A stretch of 64,000 nucleotides of DNA from Benincasa hispida (GCF_009727055.1 NC_052352.1:23721512-23785511), one strand, 5' to 3'; positions 35,397 through 49,026 are shown, counted from the stretch's first letter. A program made the numbers and translations. The notes: generated by a model not told the origin, from the letters alone.

Positions 35397-36248
35397 ATCT
35401 CCTACTTGGGCTATGTCTATGTACCTGATGTAATTAAATCACAAAAATCTTAAGCGTGCATAAATAGGTTATTTCAATAATTGAATTCTCTTTTAGTTCA
35501 ATTTAGTTCATCTCCTGTATTAGCACGGAATCAAGGCGGCTTTTGTCACCACCTTTATAATTAAATCTTCCTTGATCACCAGTTTGAATACATTCGATGA
35601 CATAGATTAAATATGGAGGGATAGCATGGAAACTACACGCAAAGTGATATAAATCATGCCTATTTCCAACTAGTTTAAATTCCTTAGAGAGATCATTCTT
35701 GAAAACTTTATGCTATACCACATTTGCAAAACCATGTGCATGATAAACAAGTTTAGATAATAAAACATAAACCGTCAACTTTATTCTATATAGAAAATAA
35801 ACAAATTAAGGTCAAAGAACATCCTCAATAACAAACTTCCATTAAACCATGGAATCAGAAAAGTGACTAACACCCACGTGAGCAACATATTCATGAAAAA
35901 TTTTAGGTGGTAAACCTTTAGTCAAATAATCTGCCACCATAAAGTTTGTTTCTATATGTTTTATCAAAATTTGACCATTCTAAACTCTTTCTTTCACAAC
36001 CAAAAACTTCATGTCTACATGCTTTGATTTTGTATTGCTTCTGTTGTTGGAATACACCACTACAGATTTATTGTCACAAAATAATTTTAGTGGTCTTTCT
36101 ATGCCAACCACTATCTATAGCCCAGGGAAAAAATTTCACAACCATATTCCATGATTGGACGCCTATAACATGCTATAAACTCCGCAGCCATGGTAGAAGA
36201 AGTCATCAATGTTTGTTTAACACTTTTTCAGGATACAGAACCTCCACC
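35397..36248 (-). pseudogene. E3 RNase H, C-terminal half
   Basis: Minus strand from 36248: GGSVSWKSVKQT-like sequence (one stop), then TSSTMAAEFIAC, YSNNRSNTKSKHVDMKFL-like residues, KERV, ILIKHIETNFMVADYLTKGL and PPKIFHEYVAHVGV near 35870. ADYLTKGL is the usual end of copia RNase H. Several stops and frameshifts are present. 35397-35850 is the untranslated tail up to the polypurine tract. The N-terminal half lies beyond the inserted LTR, from 38275. Confidence 0.78.
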
Positions 36249-38274
36249 TATTGGGGTTGATGCCCTAAATCTCGTAGGATCCTATAGTTTATAAACACTT
36301 GTATAAAAAAAATAGTTTTATGATATATAATATGAGATATTTTATTCACTTCAGTCTAAGAAATATGAGATATTTTAGTTTCATTAACCACAAACCAATA
36401 AATTAAGATCCCTAGTTATCGTTGTAACTTAAGCATATATGTGGAGACATACAAGTGGATCATGCTTTAAGTGATAACCTAAATGGTCTGTAGTATATGG
36501 ATAAAAGAGGGAAACCTTATCCTGGTGACACTACGAGTGTGGCCCACTTTGTAGGTGTTACAAATGTTGTAAAGTGCTACAAATGATCTGATCCTGATCA
36601 TTAGTGTATTAGGCATGCGAGCGGAGATACTCTATACAAAGGAGTTTGTATAAGACCGACCCACGAAATGTTTAGTCTTGTTATATAACACCGTTTATGA
36701 CAGAGACTTTCATTTCACTAGGATGACCATAGATAACATGACCTTAATCTTGAGTGAGTTGTGAACTCCTGCCTATGAGGACGATCCTTTGATTTGCATG
36801 GGTGCGAGTGGCCAAATCGCCGACTCAAACTTACCACTTTGAGGATTCGTCTGATTGGGGAGCTAGGAACTCAGCTACACAAGACATAAGTCACTCCTTC
36901 CTCAAAGTAGGGGTAAGTAGATAAATTTCTCCCTTAAGGGCTGATTTCGGGGCTTGAACAATGTGATGCCACACCCTCCCTTGGCCCGAGAAGGGTTTAG
37001 TCACAGTGGGACTATGATGTATTGTTCATTAGAGGAATCAGTGGTACTTAAGGAGTTAGATGTAACTACAAGCGCAAAATGACAAATTAGCCTAACTGTA
37101 CTTATGAGCGATTTGTGAAGGGTCATTATACTGTTGCTTGGTTATATCCGATGGACACGGAAATATATTTGTAGTGCGAAGAGTACAGCTGCCAATCTTT
37201 AATGGAGTGCTTGACAGTTAATGGATGGTGGATATCGTGATTAAAGAGTTTGGTCAGTTATTCAAGTACCGTTGGAGCTTCAAGCTACAGGTCCATAAGA
37301 TTCTCTTAGTAGCTCAATGGATTCATGTTGAGAATAAGTTTTTGGGTTAATTTGAAGTATTCAAATTAACAAGAGGGAATTTGATTATATATGATATAAT
37401 TAAACTAGTTCAATTATATGTGATATAACTTATTTAATGTATTTGATATATTATTTGATTGGAGAAATTAATATAAATATAATTTATATTATATGCCATA
37501 AAAGAGAAAAAGAACTGTGGTTTATATGTTGCATATGATGTAATATTAAAACTATAGTTTATAAATCTAATATGATATTATATTTATTTATAATAAATTA
37601 AATATGAGATAATTGGTTTTAGTTTTTCTCCAATAACCGACTTAGTGGTTTGTTATGCACGGTTTATGGCTAACGGTGGGATAAAGTTGAAAATAGTTTT
37701 CATTTTTATGCACTACACGCAAAAAGCTTTAACTAATCAAATTACTTGTTGAGAGAGTAAATGATAAAAGCATCGAGTTTTTCTATAATATAGTTACTCG
37801 CTTGTTAAAAGATCGAGTACTCAAGTCTATACGATAGGCTTATTCCTTCTGCCGCCTACTCGATTGTCTAGTTCTTCCATCCCTCTACCCAAATCCATAC
37901 AGAGCCCACACCTCATGGATTCTCACATCGAGAATACCAACGTAGCCTCGTGGTTGTGTCGAGTTTTGTTAGAGGGTCGAGGATCGAGTTTTACTTGGTT
38001 GTGATCGAGGATTTGCCAGTTCGTGTTGTTTGCTGAGTTTGCTCGTTGCATTCGTGCTAATCAACGCGTTCGAGTTTGATCGAAGAAATACTAGAAGAAA
38101 GGGTTCTTCAAAGGTATCGTCAACTCGATCTCTTGTATTTTACTTTGAAGCATGATATAAATTACTCTTTATGTATAACTATTGTTGTTTGATTGTAAAT
38201 TTTTTGTTCTTTCAAAATGGAGTTTGGAATGATCTTCTTCCACTCACTCGTTCTCTAGATTTAGAGTTCCTTCA
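36249..38274 (+). mobile_element. Solo family-A LTR in E3 (A5)
   Basis: 2026 bases from TATTGGGGTTGATGCCC (family start TGTTGGGG) to GAGTTCCTTCA. It splits the RNase H motif SGYIFMLA | GGSVSW exactly. The flanks CCACC and AAGCC do not form a clean target duplication, so a small deletion or recombination probably followed. No coding sequence. Confidence 0.87.
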
Positions 38275-39410
38275 AAGCCAACATGAAGATATAGCCTGAA
38301 GTGGATCGCAAAATGTGCCTTGGCATCCAACATAATCAAAATTAAAATACCCAACAATTTTAAAAACTTATTATCTCTAATAAGTGAGCATATAATCTTT
38401 TGTTCTCTGTAAATACCACATAACCCGTTTGGCTGCTTTCCAGTGATCCATCCCCAGGTTACTCAAATATCTGCCTAACATTCCGAGTATAAATGCAATA
38501 TCTGGTCGGGTACATTAGACTTCCAACAGCTAATGCATAAGGAACCTTCTGCATCTCCTTATTCTCGAGTATAGTCTTGAAGCATTTGACTTAAATGAAA
38601 TTTATCACCTTTAGTGACAGAAGTATCTTTTGTAGGACAATCTTTCATGCCAAATCTACTCAAAATCTTTTCAATGTAGTTTTTTTGTGACAATCTCAAA
38701 ATACCTTAAGAACGATCTCGTGGTATTTCAATTCCTAATACAAAGGAAGCATCACCAAGATCCTTCATCTCAAAATTCTTTTTAAGAACCTCTCAGTATC
38801 ATGCAATAAACCTACATCATCACTTGCTATGAGTTTGTCATCGACATATAACACCAAAAAGATTGATTTGCTTCCACAGAACTTGTGATATACATAATCT
38901 TCCACTATATTCACCTCAAAACCAGCAGAGGTTATTACTTCAAAATTTGTGATACCATTGACAAGAGGTTTGCTTGAGACCATAGATGGATTTCTTCAAT
39001 TTACGCACCATAGACTTTGAACTACCAGACACGAAGTTTTTCGGTTTCACCACATAAATCATCTCATCAATGTTCCCATTGAGAACTGAAGTTTTTACAA
39101 CCATCTGATGTAGCTCTAAATCAAAGTGAGCTATCACTGCCATGATAACCCTTGAAAAGTCTTTCAATGAAATCGGAGAGAAAGTCTCTTTGTAATCAAT
39201 GTCTTCCTCTTGAGTAAAATCCTTTGCAACAATACGTCATTGGCTTTCATGGATTTTATTTCCTCTTCCATATCATGTATCCACTTTTGAAAGTTAATAT
39301 TTTGTAGAGGTTGTTGGAAGTTGATTGGATCATCTTCCGTTACACCCATATCATCCTGATTCTTAAAGAAATACAATATAATCATCTGAAATTGCACTTC
39401 TTCTTTCACT
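38275..39410 (-). pseudogene. E3 reverse transcriptase remnant
   Basis: Fragments in order from 39410: INFQKWIHDMEEEIKSMKAN, a frameshift, then LKDFSRVIMAVIAHFDLELH, QMVVKTSVLNGNIDEMIYV, KSIYGLKQTSCQWYHKF, FEVNIVEDYVYHKFCGSK and FLVLYVDDKLIASDD. The catalytic YVDD is at 38838-38849. The segment with the conserved KARLVAKG and ETFSPV motifs is shortened near 39215, where an internal deletion joins two frames. The RT tail and RNase H start continue to 38275 with stops. It is not translatable as a whole. Confidence 0.85.
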
Positions 39411-40904
39411 AGCGGATCTCCTTAGCGGCACTTTTTGAAGTTGTTGAGTTTGAACTTCAAGTTCAACAATGGGGACTTCAATGTTTTCTTGTTCTATAAT
39501 TGGTTCAATAGTTAAGTCAGTAATTCGAGCCTGAACATTATTTATAATCACATTGAGAATAGAAACTAATTCCTCTTCAAAGACAACTTTCCTTATGTTA
39601 TCTTCCCCCCCAAACTCAACATCTTCAAGGAATCTAGCATTTTCCGTCTCAAACAATGATCTAGAAGTGGGATCATAAAACTTGAAACCCTAGAGCTGTC
39701 TCTTATACACATCTAGATGTGTATAAGAGACAGCTCAACATCTTCAAGGAATCTAGTATTTTCCGTCTCAAACAATGATCTAAAAGTGGGATCATAAAAC
39801 TTGAAATCCCGATAGTGCTTAGAATACCCAACAAAAGAGTAGCTAATAGTTTTTTAGTCCAATTTTCTTTCATTAGGCCTATAAGGCCTAGCCTCAACTG
39901 GACAACCCCAGATGTGAAAATGCTTAATACTGGGCTTCTTTACTAGGTACCTTATTAAGAATATATGTTATAGTCTTTAGTGCCTCACTGCAGAGGGATT
40001 CTAGAAGAGAATAATGACTAATCATACTTCTTACCATATCCTTAAATGTTCCATCTCGCCTTTCTGCCACACCATTCATGCTGGGTTTTCCCGGTATAGT
40101 GTATTACGGGACAATTCCACATTCCTCTAGGTATTTGGCAAAGGGTCTTAGACGTTGTTCACCAGATCCATCATATCTACTGTAGTATTCACCACCACGA
40201 TCAGATTTGACAGCCTTAATTTTAACTTCGACTTTGAAAGACTTGTAAACATCCAAAGATTGAAACTTCTCATGAATTAAATATAGGTACCCATGTCTTG
40301 AATAGTCGTCTATGAACATAATAAAATATTATTGTCCATTCCAAGAAGTCGTAGGGAATGGACCACAAATGTCTATGTGTATTAGTTTTAAGACGTCTGA
40401 GTATCTGTTGGCACCTAATTTTCTTATATTTGTCTGTTTTCCCGTAATAAATTCTACACAAGCATCAAAATTGCTTACATCAAGGGAATTAAGAATTCCA
40501 TCTGACACGAGTCTCTTAATTTTCTGTTTAGAGTTATGACCTAAACGCTTATGCCATAACATAGCGAAATTCTCATTTAATTTACACTTTGTACCACATG
40601 AATTAGATAACGGGATTTTGTTAAATGAAGCAAAAGAATCAAGCATAGATAGATTATCGATTAAAGAAACAGTACAATGGTACTTGGAATCTTGAAAATG
40701 ATTAACTTTATTATTCCCAGAAGAATAAGAAAACCAAAATTGTCCAAACTGAAAATAAACTAAATTTCATCTAAATGACGCTACAACAAAAGTCTCATTC
40801 AAATCCAAATAACAATCAGTTTTTAAATGTAATCTAAAATTTCCAATAGCTTCAACTAGAGCTGCTTTGCCATCACCCACATAGATCAATCTTTCTAAAG
40901 GATG
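39363..40904 (-). pseudogene. E3 integrase and protease-end remnant
   Basis: From the right: LIYVGDGKAALVEAIGNFRL (end of protease, beginning of pre-integrase), DLNETFVVASFR, ENFAMLWHKRLGHNSKQKIK (zinc region), LKLIHIDICGPFP (first catalytic Asp), FIDDYSRHGYLYLIHEKF, VKSDRGGEYYSRYDGSGEQ (second Asp), CGIVP, NGVAERRDGT (Glu), then the integrase tail and an acidic linker to RT. The three catalytic residues are readable, but frameshifts and stops separate them. The linker at 39615-39809 is duplicated around an adapter sequence and is not real genomic order. Confidence 0.82.
39696..39733. other. Nextera mate-pair junction adapter (assembly artefact)
   Basis: 39696-39714 is CTGTCTCTTATACACATCT and 39715-39733 is its exact reverse complement. 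This is the 19-base Tn5 mosaic end, and two head to head form the junction left by circularised Nextera mate-pair libraries. It is flanked by near-identical 76-base blocks (39615-39690 and 39734-39809) that differ at about three positions. That fits reads from two copies of the element joined in assembly. Confidence 0.96.
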
Positions 40905-43182
40905 TGTGAACACCCATGCGAAAGTAGATTGTAGCCCAATTTTATTTTTTAATACAAAAATATAAAATTCAGAGGACAGAAACAATGATATGCATTCAAA
41001 TTACAACATGATATTTTACAAAGAAAATAGGAAATTAGATATTTTACTTATCCTTGACGACCAATCACTTCACGAAATCCTCTCAAATCATGAACTGTTC
41101 GAACGAACTCCTTTTTCCATGAACTCACAAATACCCAAAAGAACACAACAACCCAAATTAAACGCCACCACCGGATTACATGGGTATTCTTTATAAGGTG
41201 AAAATCCATTAGAGTTTTGTGGGCTTCATCATAATTTTGGTAGGGAGGGAGGAAAGAATTGTCTATAGAAAATCTGCAAAGTAATAACATTGAGCATGAA
41301 CCTCCAGATCTCTGCATGAACAAGGAAGAAGACATATCTAGAAACTGCCCACTTCCATGATATCTTGAGAGAATAAGGGGGAGGAAAGTTATTTCCATAA
41401 ATCCCTCCCTTTAAGTAATTTAAATTTAAAAACTTAAAAATAAAATTTTAGTTATATATATATATATATATATAACCAAAACCCGAAAACTACCATGATG
41501 AAACATTGGTATTTTTGTTGAGAGAGAAAGGTTAATGTAGAGGAGGAAGAAGATTGAGAACCTTTTCACACAAGGCAAACTCACAGAACACTTCTGTAAT
41601 TTCTCTCAATCAATCGTTCAACAACAACAGTCGTTGAAGAAAAAGAAAAACAAATTTTCTTTTATTCTACTTGCCATAAAAACATAACCACCACCCACTA
41701 ATATGGGTGGAGAGAAAAGATTGGGGAATGGAGTTGTAACTCTCTTCCTTATTATCAAAATAATAATAATAATATAAATATAAATATGATAACTAACTTA
41801 TCTGTTATATTATATATATATATTATTATCGTATTATTTGTCATATCAAATATAACATATAAACTATAGTTTTAATATTGTATCACATACAGTATAAATT
41901 ATAGTTTCTTTTCTCTATTATATGCCATTTAATATAAATCATATTTATATTAAATTTAACAACTATGAATCATATTCATAGAAAATATATTTGAATCTCA
42001 TTCAAATATTTAATTCCTTCCATTAAGCTATAATGTATCAAATACATTATGACAATTATATCATATATAATTAAATCCCTCTATTAATTTGAACAATTCA
42101 AATTAATCCAAAAACTGATTCTCAACTAAATTCTATTGAGCTACTAAGGGGACCTCATGGACCTGTAGCTTGAAGCTCCAACGATACATGAATAATTAAT
42201 TAAACTCTTTAATTATATTATTCCCCATCCGTTAACTGTCGGGCACTCCACTAAAGATCAACAACTGCACTCTTCGCACAATAGATATATTTCTTGTCCA
42301 TTGGATATAACCAATCAACATTATGATGACCCTTCACAAATTGTTTGCTAATACAGCTTGGCCAAATTACCGTTTCGTCCTTATAGTTACATCTAAATCC
42401 TTAAGTACAACTGATCCCTTTAATGACCAATAGACCATAGTCCCACTATGACTAAACCCCTTTCGAGCCAGGAGAGAGTATGACCCCACATTGTTCAAGA
42501 CCCGGAATCAGCCCTTAAGGGAGCAATTTATCTATTTACCTCTGCCTCGGGGAAGAAAAGAATTCCATCTTGTGTAGTTGTGTTCCCAGCTCCCCAATCA
42601 GATGAATCCCCAAAATGGTAGGCTTGTTGAATCGGCGATCTGGCCACTCTCACCCATACAAATCAAAGGACCGCCCTCATAGGCAAGAGTTCACAACTCA
42701 CTCAGGATTCAGGTCATGTTACCTATGGTCATCTTGGTGAAATGTAAGTCTCTATTATGAACGATGTTATATAATGAGACTAAACATTTCGTGGTTCTGT
42801 CTTATACAAACTCCTTTGTATAGACTAAACATGAATGATTAGGATCAGATCATTTGTAGCACTTTACAAGAATTGTAACACCTACAAAGCGAGCCATACT
42901 CGTAATGTCACCAGGATAAGGTACCCAACCTTATCCATCTACTACAGACTATTTAGGTTATCACTTAAATATGATCCACCCATATGTCTCCACATACATG
43001 TTTAAGTTACAAAGATAACCTTGGATGTTAGTTTATTGGTTTGTGGTTAATGCAAATAAAATATCATATATTGTATAGACAATGAATAAATATCAAATAT
43101 TTTATTAAATACATAATGAGTTTATTCAAACAATATTTACAAACTATAAGACCCTACGAGATTTAGGGCATCAACCCCAACA
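40905..43182 (-). repeat. Family-A 3' LTR of E4 (A6)
   Basis: On the minus strand AAGTGGGAGAT precedes TGTTGGGGTTGATGCCC at 43182. Similarity to A4 is clear from 43182 to about 41500 and weaker to about 40905, where E3 is cut. A (TA)n run lies at 41453-41474. This subfamily lacks the CGATCG cluster. The exact left end is uncertain by tens of bases. Confidence 0.75.
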
Positions 43183-43199
43183 ATCTCCCACTTGACCTA

Positions 43200-43871
43200 A
43201 AGCTAGTGGAGTGTACAATATAATAAAAATACAAAGTACACAAATAATAAACTAGAGCATAACACGCCCAGTAGAATATCTTCCACTTGCCCTAGTCCAG
43301 ATGTGGCCTGTCCCATAAATCCATACTCTGCAGGTGACCCTCAAATTTTATAGTCGTGAGGGCCTTAGTAAATGGATCAACAACATTATGCTCTGAAGCT
43401 ATCTGTGTGACTATCACGTCCCCTTGATGCACAATCTCTCAGATGAGATGATACTTCCGTTCTATATGCTTGTCGCGCTTATGACTCCTAGGCTCTTGGG
43501 AATTAGCCATAACACCACTATTATCACAATAAAGTGTGATGGGTTTTGACATGACCGGAACAACTTCTAGATCAGTCAAGAACTTCCTGAACCAAATGGC
43601 TTCCTTAGCAGCTTCACAAGCCGTTACATACTCAGCCTCCATGGTGGAGTCAACGATGCACCATTGCTTTGTGCTTCGCCATACTATTGCCCCTCCATTA
43701 AGAGTGAACACTGATTCTGATGTGGGTTTCCTAGAATCCTTATTAGTCTTAAAATCAGAGTCTGCGTATCCTATAGGATCAAATCCCTAGAACCATACAT
43801 AAGCATGTAGTCCCTTGTTCTTCGTAGATACTTGAGGATGTTTTTAACGGCTATCCAGTGATCAAAACAGT
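43200..43871 (-). pseudogene. E4 RNase H domain
   Basis: The best frame (43711-43439) reads MFTLNGGAIVWRSTKQWC, DSTMEAEYVTACEAAKEAIW, ITLYCDNSGVMANSQE and HKRDKHIERKYHLI. This is the copia RNase H core, with the conserved acidic residues in DSTMEAEY and YCDNSG. Upstream, to 43871, lie GYADSDF-like and VKNILKYLRRTK-like residues in other frames. Downstream is the HNVVDPFTKAL tail. This domain is missing from E2 and E5. The frame is broken at both ends and joins to no RT, because A7 has replaced the RT C-terminus. Confidence 0.85.
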
Positions 43872-45047
43872 AATTTAGGCTTTGTTGTATTTACAAGCAA
43901 TTTGTGAAGGATCATCACACTGTTGACTGGTTATATCCAATGGACATTGAAATATATCTATAGTGCAAATAATGCAACTGTCGGTCTTTAGTGGAGTACC
44001 CGACAGTTAATGGATGTTGAATAATATAATTAAAGGAGTTTAATTATTTATTCTATTCAAGTACCATTTGAGCTTCAAGCTACAGGCCCATGAGATCCCC
44101 TCTGTAGCTCAATAAGGATTCAATGAGAATCAATTTTGGATTAATTTGGATTGTTCAAATTAATTGAGGGAATTAATTATATGTGATATAACTAATTTAA
44201 TTTAATTATATAGGATATAATTACTATAATGTATTTGATACATTATAAAGTTTATTTGAGAGGAAATAAATTTTTGAATATGATTCAAATATTGATCATG
44301 TGAATTAGATTCACATAACTAAATTTAATATAAATAGGATTTATATTAAACATAATTAATGAGAGAATTAAACTATATGTTATATTATATTGAATATAAT
44401 ATTAAACTACAGGTTATATATTATATTTGATATAACATATAGTTTAATATATATTATACGTTAAAGTGGTTATCATATAAATATATATTAATGTTTTATT
44501 AAAATTAATTTTATCAATTAGTTTATTTTTTAAAAAAAGAATAATTTTGGGAGGGCAAATCCTTCCCCTCTTTTCTCTCTACTACGTGATAGTGGGGTGA
44601 GAGATGGTTAATTAATTTTCATCGTCTTCTTCCTCCTTTAGAGATCTTACAGAGAAGATTAACATAGAAAAGTTCTATGAGAATATTTTTCCCAATCTCT
44701 CTTCTCCTCTTAATTTTTCCCTCACTTTCAAATAACTAAGAGCCTACAAAACTCCTTAGAGATTCTCTTCCCCTACAGAGAATACAAGAGGTTCTAAGTG
44801 GTGGTGGCCATTTGGAGATCGTTTTGTTCATGACCATTCTTCGAGAGGAAAAACATGAAGAAAAGGTTCTTCAAAGGTAAGGGTTTCTTGAACCCTAATT
44901 CTCTTTTCTTTTTACTTTTAGCATGTTGTAAAATTTTCATTTAAATGCATAACATTTCTGTTTTATTTCTGTAAAATTATGCATTCTTTAAAAATTGGGA
45001 TTGGGACTGATCCCCACTTCTATTCAGGACCTTCATCGGTTCCTGCA
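43872..45047 (+). repeat. Truncated family-A LTR in E4 (A7)
   Basis: Plus-strand family-A sequence from the AGCAATTTGTGAAGG block to TCGGTTCCTGCA. It lacks roughly the first 800 bases. On both sides E4 pol resumes, but about 600 bases of RT (YVDD to the RNase H start) are gone. Either a truncated insertion or a later recombination removed them. Confidence 0.75.
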
Positions 45048-46974
45048 CCTCTTGTATACACAAGGTTCATCAATATTCTGATCAAAGCCATAAGATTTGA
45101 TCGCAATATTAAATCTTATATTCTAAGATCGAGAAGCTTGCTTCAATCCATAGATGGACCGATGAAGCCTACAAACCTTTTGCTCTTGAGCTTGGGATAT
45201 GAATCCCTCAAACTGCTTCATATAAATTGTCTCTTCAAGATTACCATTCAGAAAAGCAATCTTGATGTCCATTTGCCAAATCTCATAGTCATAATATAAG
45301 GCAATGGACAAGAGGATCCAGATAGACTTTAACATGGCAACATGTGAGAAAGTCTACTCATAGTCGACTCCTTCAACTTGGGTATAACCCTTTGGCACAA
45401 GTCTAGCCTTGAAGGTTTGAACCTTCCCATCAGCACCTTGGTTTCTCTTGTAGACCCATTTGCAACCTACAAGTTTAACTCCTTCAGGTTGATCTACAAG
45501 ATCTCAAATAGAATTGAAGTATATAGACTCCATTTCGAGATCAATAGCTTTGATCTACTAATCTTTGTCAACATCCTTCATTGCCTTATTGTAAGACAAT
45601 TGATCCTAAACATCTCTGTCAGCTGCCATATCTAGGATTTCGGTTAAACCCATGTAACGGGCAAGCGTGTTCACAACCCTCCCACTACGTTGAGGTTCCC
45701 TCAATACTTGAGGTGGACATGACCTATTAGATGAACCAACATCAACAACTCTTGTTGAGGTGTTAGGTTCTTTAACAACTCTTGTTGAAGGTTCAGTAGT
45801 TTCCTTGGAAATTTCAGTTAATACAATCTTACTGCGGGGCTTATACTCCCTAATGTGGACTTCCTCTAGAAATGTAGCGTTTGTCGACACAAACACTTTG
45901 TTTTCTTTAGGATCGTAAAAGTATCCACCTCTCATTCCTTTAGGGTAGCTTACAAATAGGCACAATTTTGAACGAGATTCTAGTTTCTTAGAATTTTCCT
46001 CAACCACATATGTTGGGCAACCCCATATCCTAAAATGGTGTAAACTACCTTTACGACCGTTCCATATTCCAAAGGTTTTCTAGTAACACTCTTGGATGGA
46101 ACACAATTTCAAATATAAATTGCAGTTTGTACTATATGACCTCAAAACGAGTCAGGCAAGGAAGCATAACTCATCATAGACCGAACCTTGTCCAATAGGG
46201 TTTGATTTCTTCTTTCTGATACATCATTCTGTTGAGATGTACCAGGTGTTAAGAGTTGAGATACAATTCCATGTTCTATCAAATAGTTCTGGAATGTAAG
46301 ATCCAAAAACTCTATACCTCAATTAGATCAAAATGTTTTAATTGTTTGGTTTAATGCAATTTCAACTTCAACCTCAAACTCTTTGAACTTTTCAAAAGCT
46401 TCAGGCTTCTATTGCATTAAATAAGCATACCCATATCTTGAATAATCATAATAAAAGTGATGAAATATTCAAACCCTCCTCTTGCTTTAACATTCATCGT
46501 ACCACAGAGGTCTAAATGCATAAGCTTGGCCCTATGACCTTTTCCAGTAAAAGATCGTTTAGTCATTTTGCCTTCAAGGTATGACTCACATGACTAAAAA
46601 AATTTCTTCTAATTCACTTAGAAGTCCATTCTTAACCATCTTTCAATCCTATTGAGATTGATGTGTCCTAACCTTGGGTGCCAAAGATGACAATTTAATT
46701 TATGAGAAAATTTAAGTCTTTTAATGAGTTATCGAGGTTTTAAACATTTTAGTGTTAAGGAGGGCTTTAATTGCTAATGGTCTTAGCATATATAAATTAT
46801 CTTCAAGATTAGCACCACAAATTAATACTCCATTCTTATAAACAAATACTTTATTTACTTAAAAGTTCAAGAAGAGATTTTACAGAAATCGGGTTCCTTT
46901 TCAAACCTGGAACCACATATACATTACCAAATAAAATATAAGATTTCTGTAAGCAGAGCCTAAGCCCTCCCACT
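45048..46974 (-). pseudogene. E4 RT N-terminus and integrase remnant
   Basis: From the right: pre-integrase and zinc-finger region near 46640-46700 in broken frame, integrase core pieces to 46090, then SKLCLFVSYPKGMRGGYFYD and FVSTNATFLEEVHIRE (integrase C-terminus, 46007-45606). The RT start (YKRNQGADGKVQTFKARLV-like) follows in another frame, then MLKSIWILLSIALYYDYEIW and LNGNLEETIYMKQFEGFIS with SIYGLKQASRS. The catalytic YVDD is absent, lost at the A7 junction. The right edge is the CCACT target site used by E5. Confidence 0.83.
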
Positions 46975-49026
46975 TGAAGGATCTCTTAACGAAGAGCATC
47001 CATGAGCATCGTCGGATCTCTCCAATTTCACCATGATCGAAATACACCAATACATTCGAACATATAATTATGCAAATATACAGTAATTAACGGCATGCTT
47101 TGAACACTAAAAAGTAAGGGAAAGAGTTCTCATACTAGTTGAAGACGCTCTTCAAGCTTTGGAACTCAATGCAGCGGAACTACACGATCAACAAACGCCC
47201 AACAAATGTGTCGGCTGCAGCAGCACGAACAACCGCAAACAAATGAACGTAAGGGGAATGACACCACCAGAAAAGAGCCCTTATTATTCTCGACGTGAGA
47301 ACCCAAAGTGTTGTCTTTGGTGAGTTTGGTAGAGGTAGGAGGAAGAACAAGTCGTGTAGATGATAAGCAAGTGGGAGAGAATAAGAAGCTATCGCATAGC
47401 TAGATGCTTATCATTTAGAAGAAACTACACGATCGTGTAGGTTTTACTAAACGATCATTTAGGAAAAGGTATACGATCGTTTAGCAAACACGACACACTA
47501 TACGATCGTTTAGGAAAACTATCCGATCGTTTAGGAACTAGTGTGCGATTGTTTAGGCACGAAATATGCGATCGTTTAGGCGCTAAGCAACTATCGTATA
47601 GGCTCTCGACTTATGCGATCGTTTACGTTTCCACACCAACGTAAAACCTTTTCGATCTTTTTCCAAACTTTGCAAAATGAAACAAAATTTTATTTTTATT
47701 CTTCGGTCACAATAACCGATGCGGTTTTCCCACAAACGCACGTCCAAAAGAGTTTTTAGGTTAATTATCATATAATTAACCAATTAAATTTTTAATAAAT
47801 ATAATCATATTATATTTTTACCCTAAAGTTTGATATCACATATATACTATAGTAATTTCTCCTCTACTTGATATAAATCATATTTATATCTAATATCTTC
47901 CAAAATAATGTATCTCATACATTTAGCCAATTATATCATATATAATAGAACTTTCTCTAGTCAATTTGAATATTTCAAATTAACCCAAATACTGATTCTC
48001 GACTTTATGCAAGCTACCCAGGGGACCTAATGGACCTGTGGCTCGAAGCTCCAACGATCCGTGAATAGCTGACTAAACTCTTTAGCCACGAGATCCACCA
48101 TTCGTTAACTGTCAGGCATTCCACTAAAGACCAACAACTGAACTCTTCTTACCACAGATATATTTCTATGTCCATCGGATATAACCAATCATAGGTACGA
48201 TGACCCTTCACAGATGCTCGTAAGTATAGTTGGGCCAAATTACCATTTTGCCCTTACAGTTCCATCTCACTCCCTAAGTACCACTGATTCCTCTAAAGAA
48301 CAATACAACATAGTCCAACTATGTGTGAACATCTCTCGGGCCAAAAGAAGGTGTGTGGCACCACATCGTTCAAGCCCCGGAATCAACCCTTAAGGGACCG
48401 ATTCAGTTATGCAGCTGAGATCCCAGCTCTCAAATCAGACGAATCCCCAAAATGGTAGGTTTGAATCTGCGGCCTAGCCACTTGCACCCATACAAATAAA
48501 AGGATCACCCTTAATAGTAGGAGTTCCCAACTCACTCAGGATTAAGGTCATGTGACCTATGGTCATCCTAGTGAAGTGAAGTCTCTGTCATGAACGACGT
48601 TATATAACGAGACGTTGACACTTCGTGGTCAGGTCTTATACAAACCCTTTGTATAGGACGGCCCCCTCGCATGTCCTCAACACGAATGATCAGGATCAGA
48701 CCATCTGTGACAAGTCATAACACTTGTCACCATTCCACAAAGTGGGCTGCATTCGTAGCATTACTAGGATAAGGTTTTCCTCCTATATCCATATACTACA
48801 GACCATTTTGGTTATCACTCAGGACATGATTCATTTGTATGTCACCACATACATGCTTAAGTTACATACAGATAACCAAGGATTTTAAGTTTATTGGTTT
48901 ATGGTAAAGCAAATAAAACATGCAACTGAGCAAAATACAAGATGTGAAGTAAAATATCTTATATTATACAACACAAGTGTTCGTACAAACTACAGGACAC
49001 AAGACTTTAAAGCATCAACCTCAACA
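46975..49026 (-). repeat. Family-A 3' LTR of E5 (A8)
   Basis: 2052 bases. The minus-strand start TGTTGAGGTTGATGC at 49026 follows the tract AAGTGAGAGAT, and the end is AGAGATCCTTCA at 46975. It is the longest A copy with both ends defined by biology. A CGATCGTTTAGG cluster lies at 47420-47640. Confidence 0.9.

Larger units (their letters stand above)
34939..40904 (-). mobile_element. Ty1/copia element E3, truncated
   Basis: A minus-strand copia element of a different lineage from E2, E4 and E5. It has a short 3' LTR (34939-35396), polypurine tract, RNase H, RT and integrase fragments up to the protease-integrase boundary, where it is cut by E4. Its gag, leader and 5' LTR are lost. A solo family-A LTR (36249-38274) interrupts RNase H, and a sequencing-adapter junction (39696-39733) interrupts the integrase-RT linker. 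Confidence 0.85.

Noticed and set aside
39696..39733. Possible Tn5-like bacterial transposon ends
   Set aside because: The two 19-base ends abut head to head with nothing between them, in a plant retroelement. That is the library adapter, not a transposon.
39615..39809. Apparent tandem duplication in the E3 linker
   Set aside because: The two copies are separated by a synthetic adapter junction, so the duplication is an assembly artefact and not a biological repeat.
47400..47640. Origin-like or dam-site cluster because of many GATC words
   Set aside because: GATC clusters have bacterial meaning only. Here they are part of a repeated LTR motif in a plant genome.
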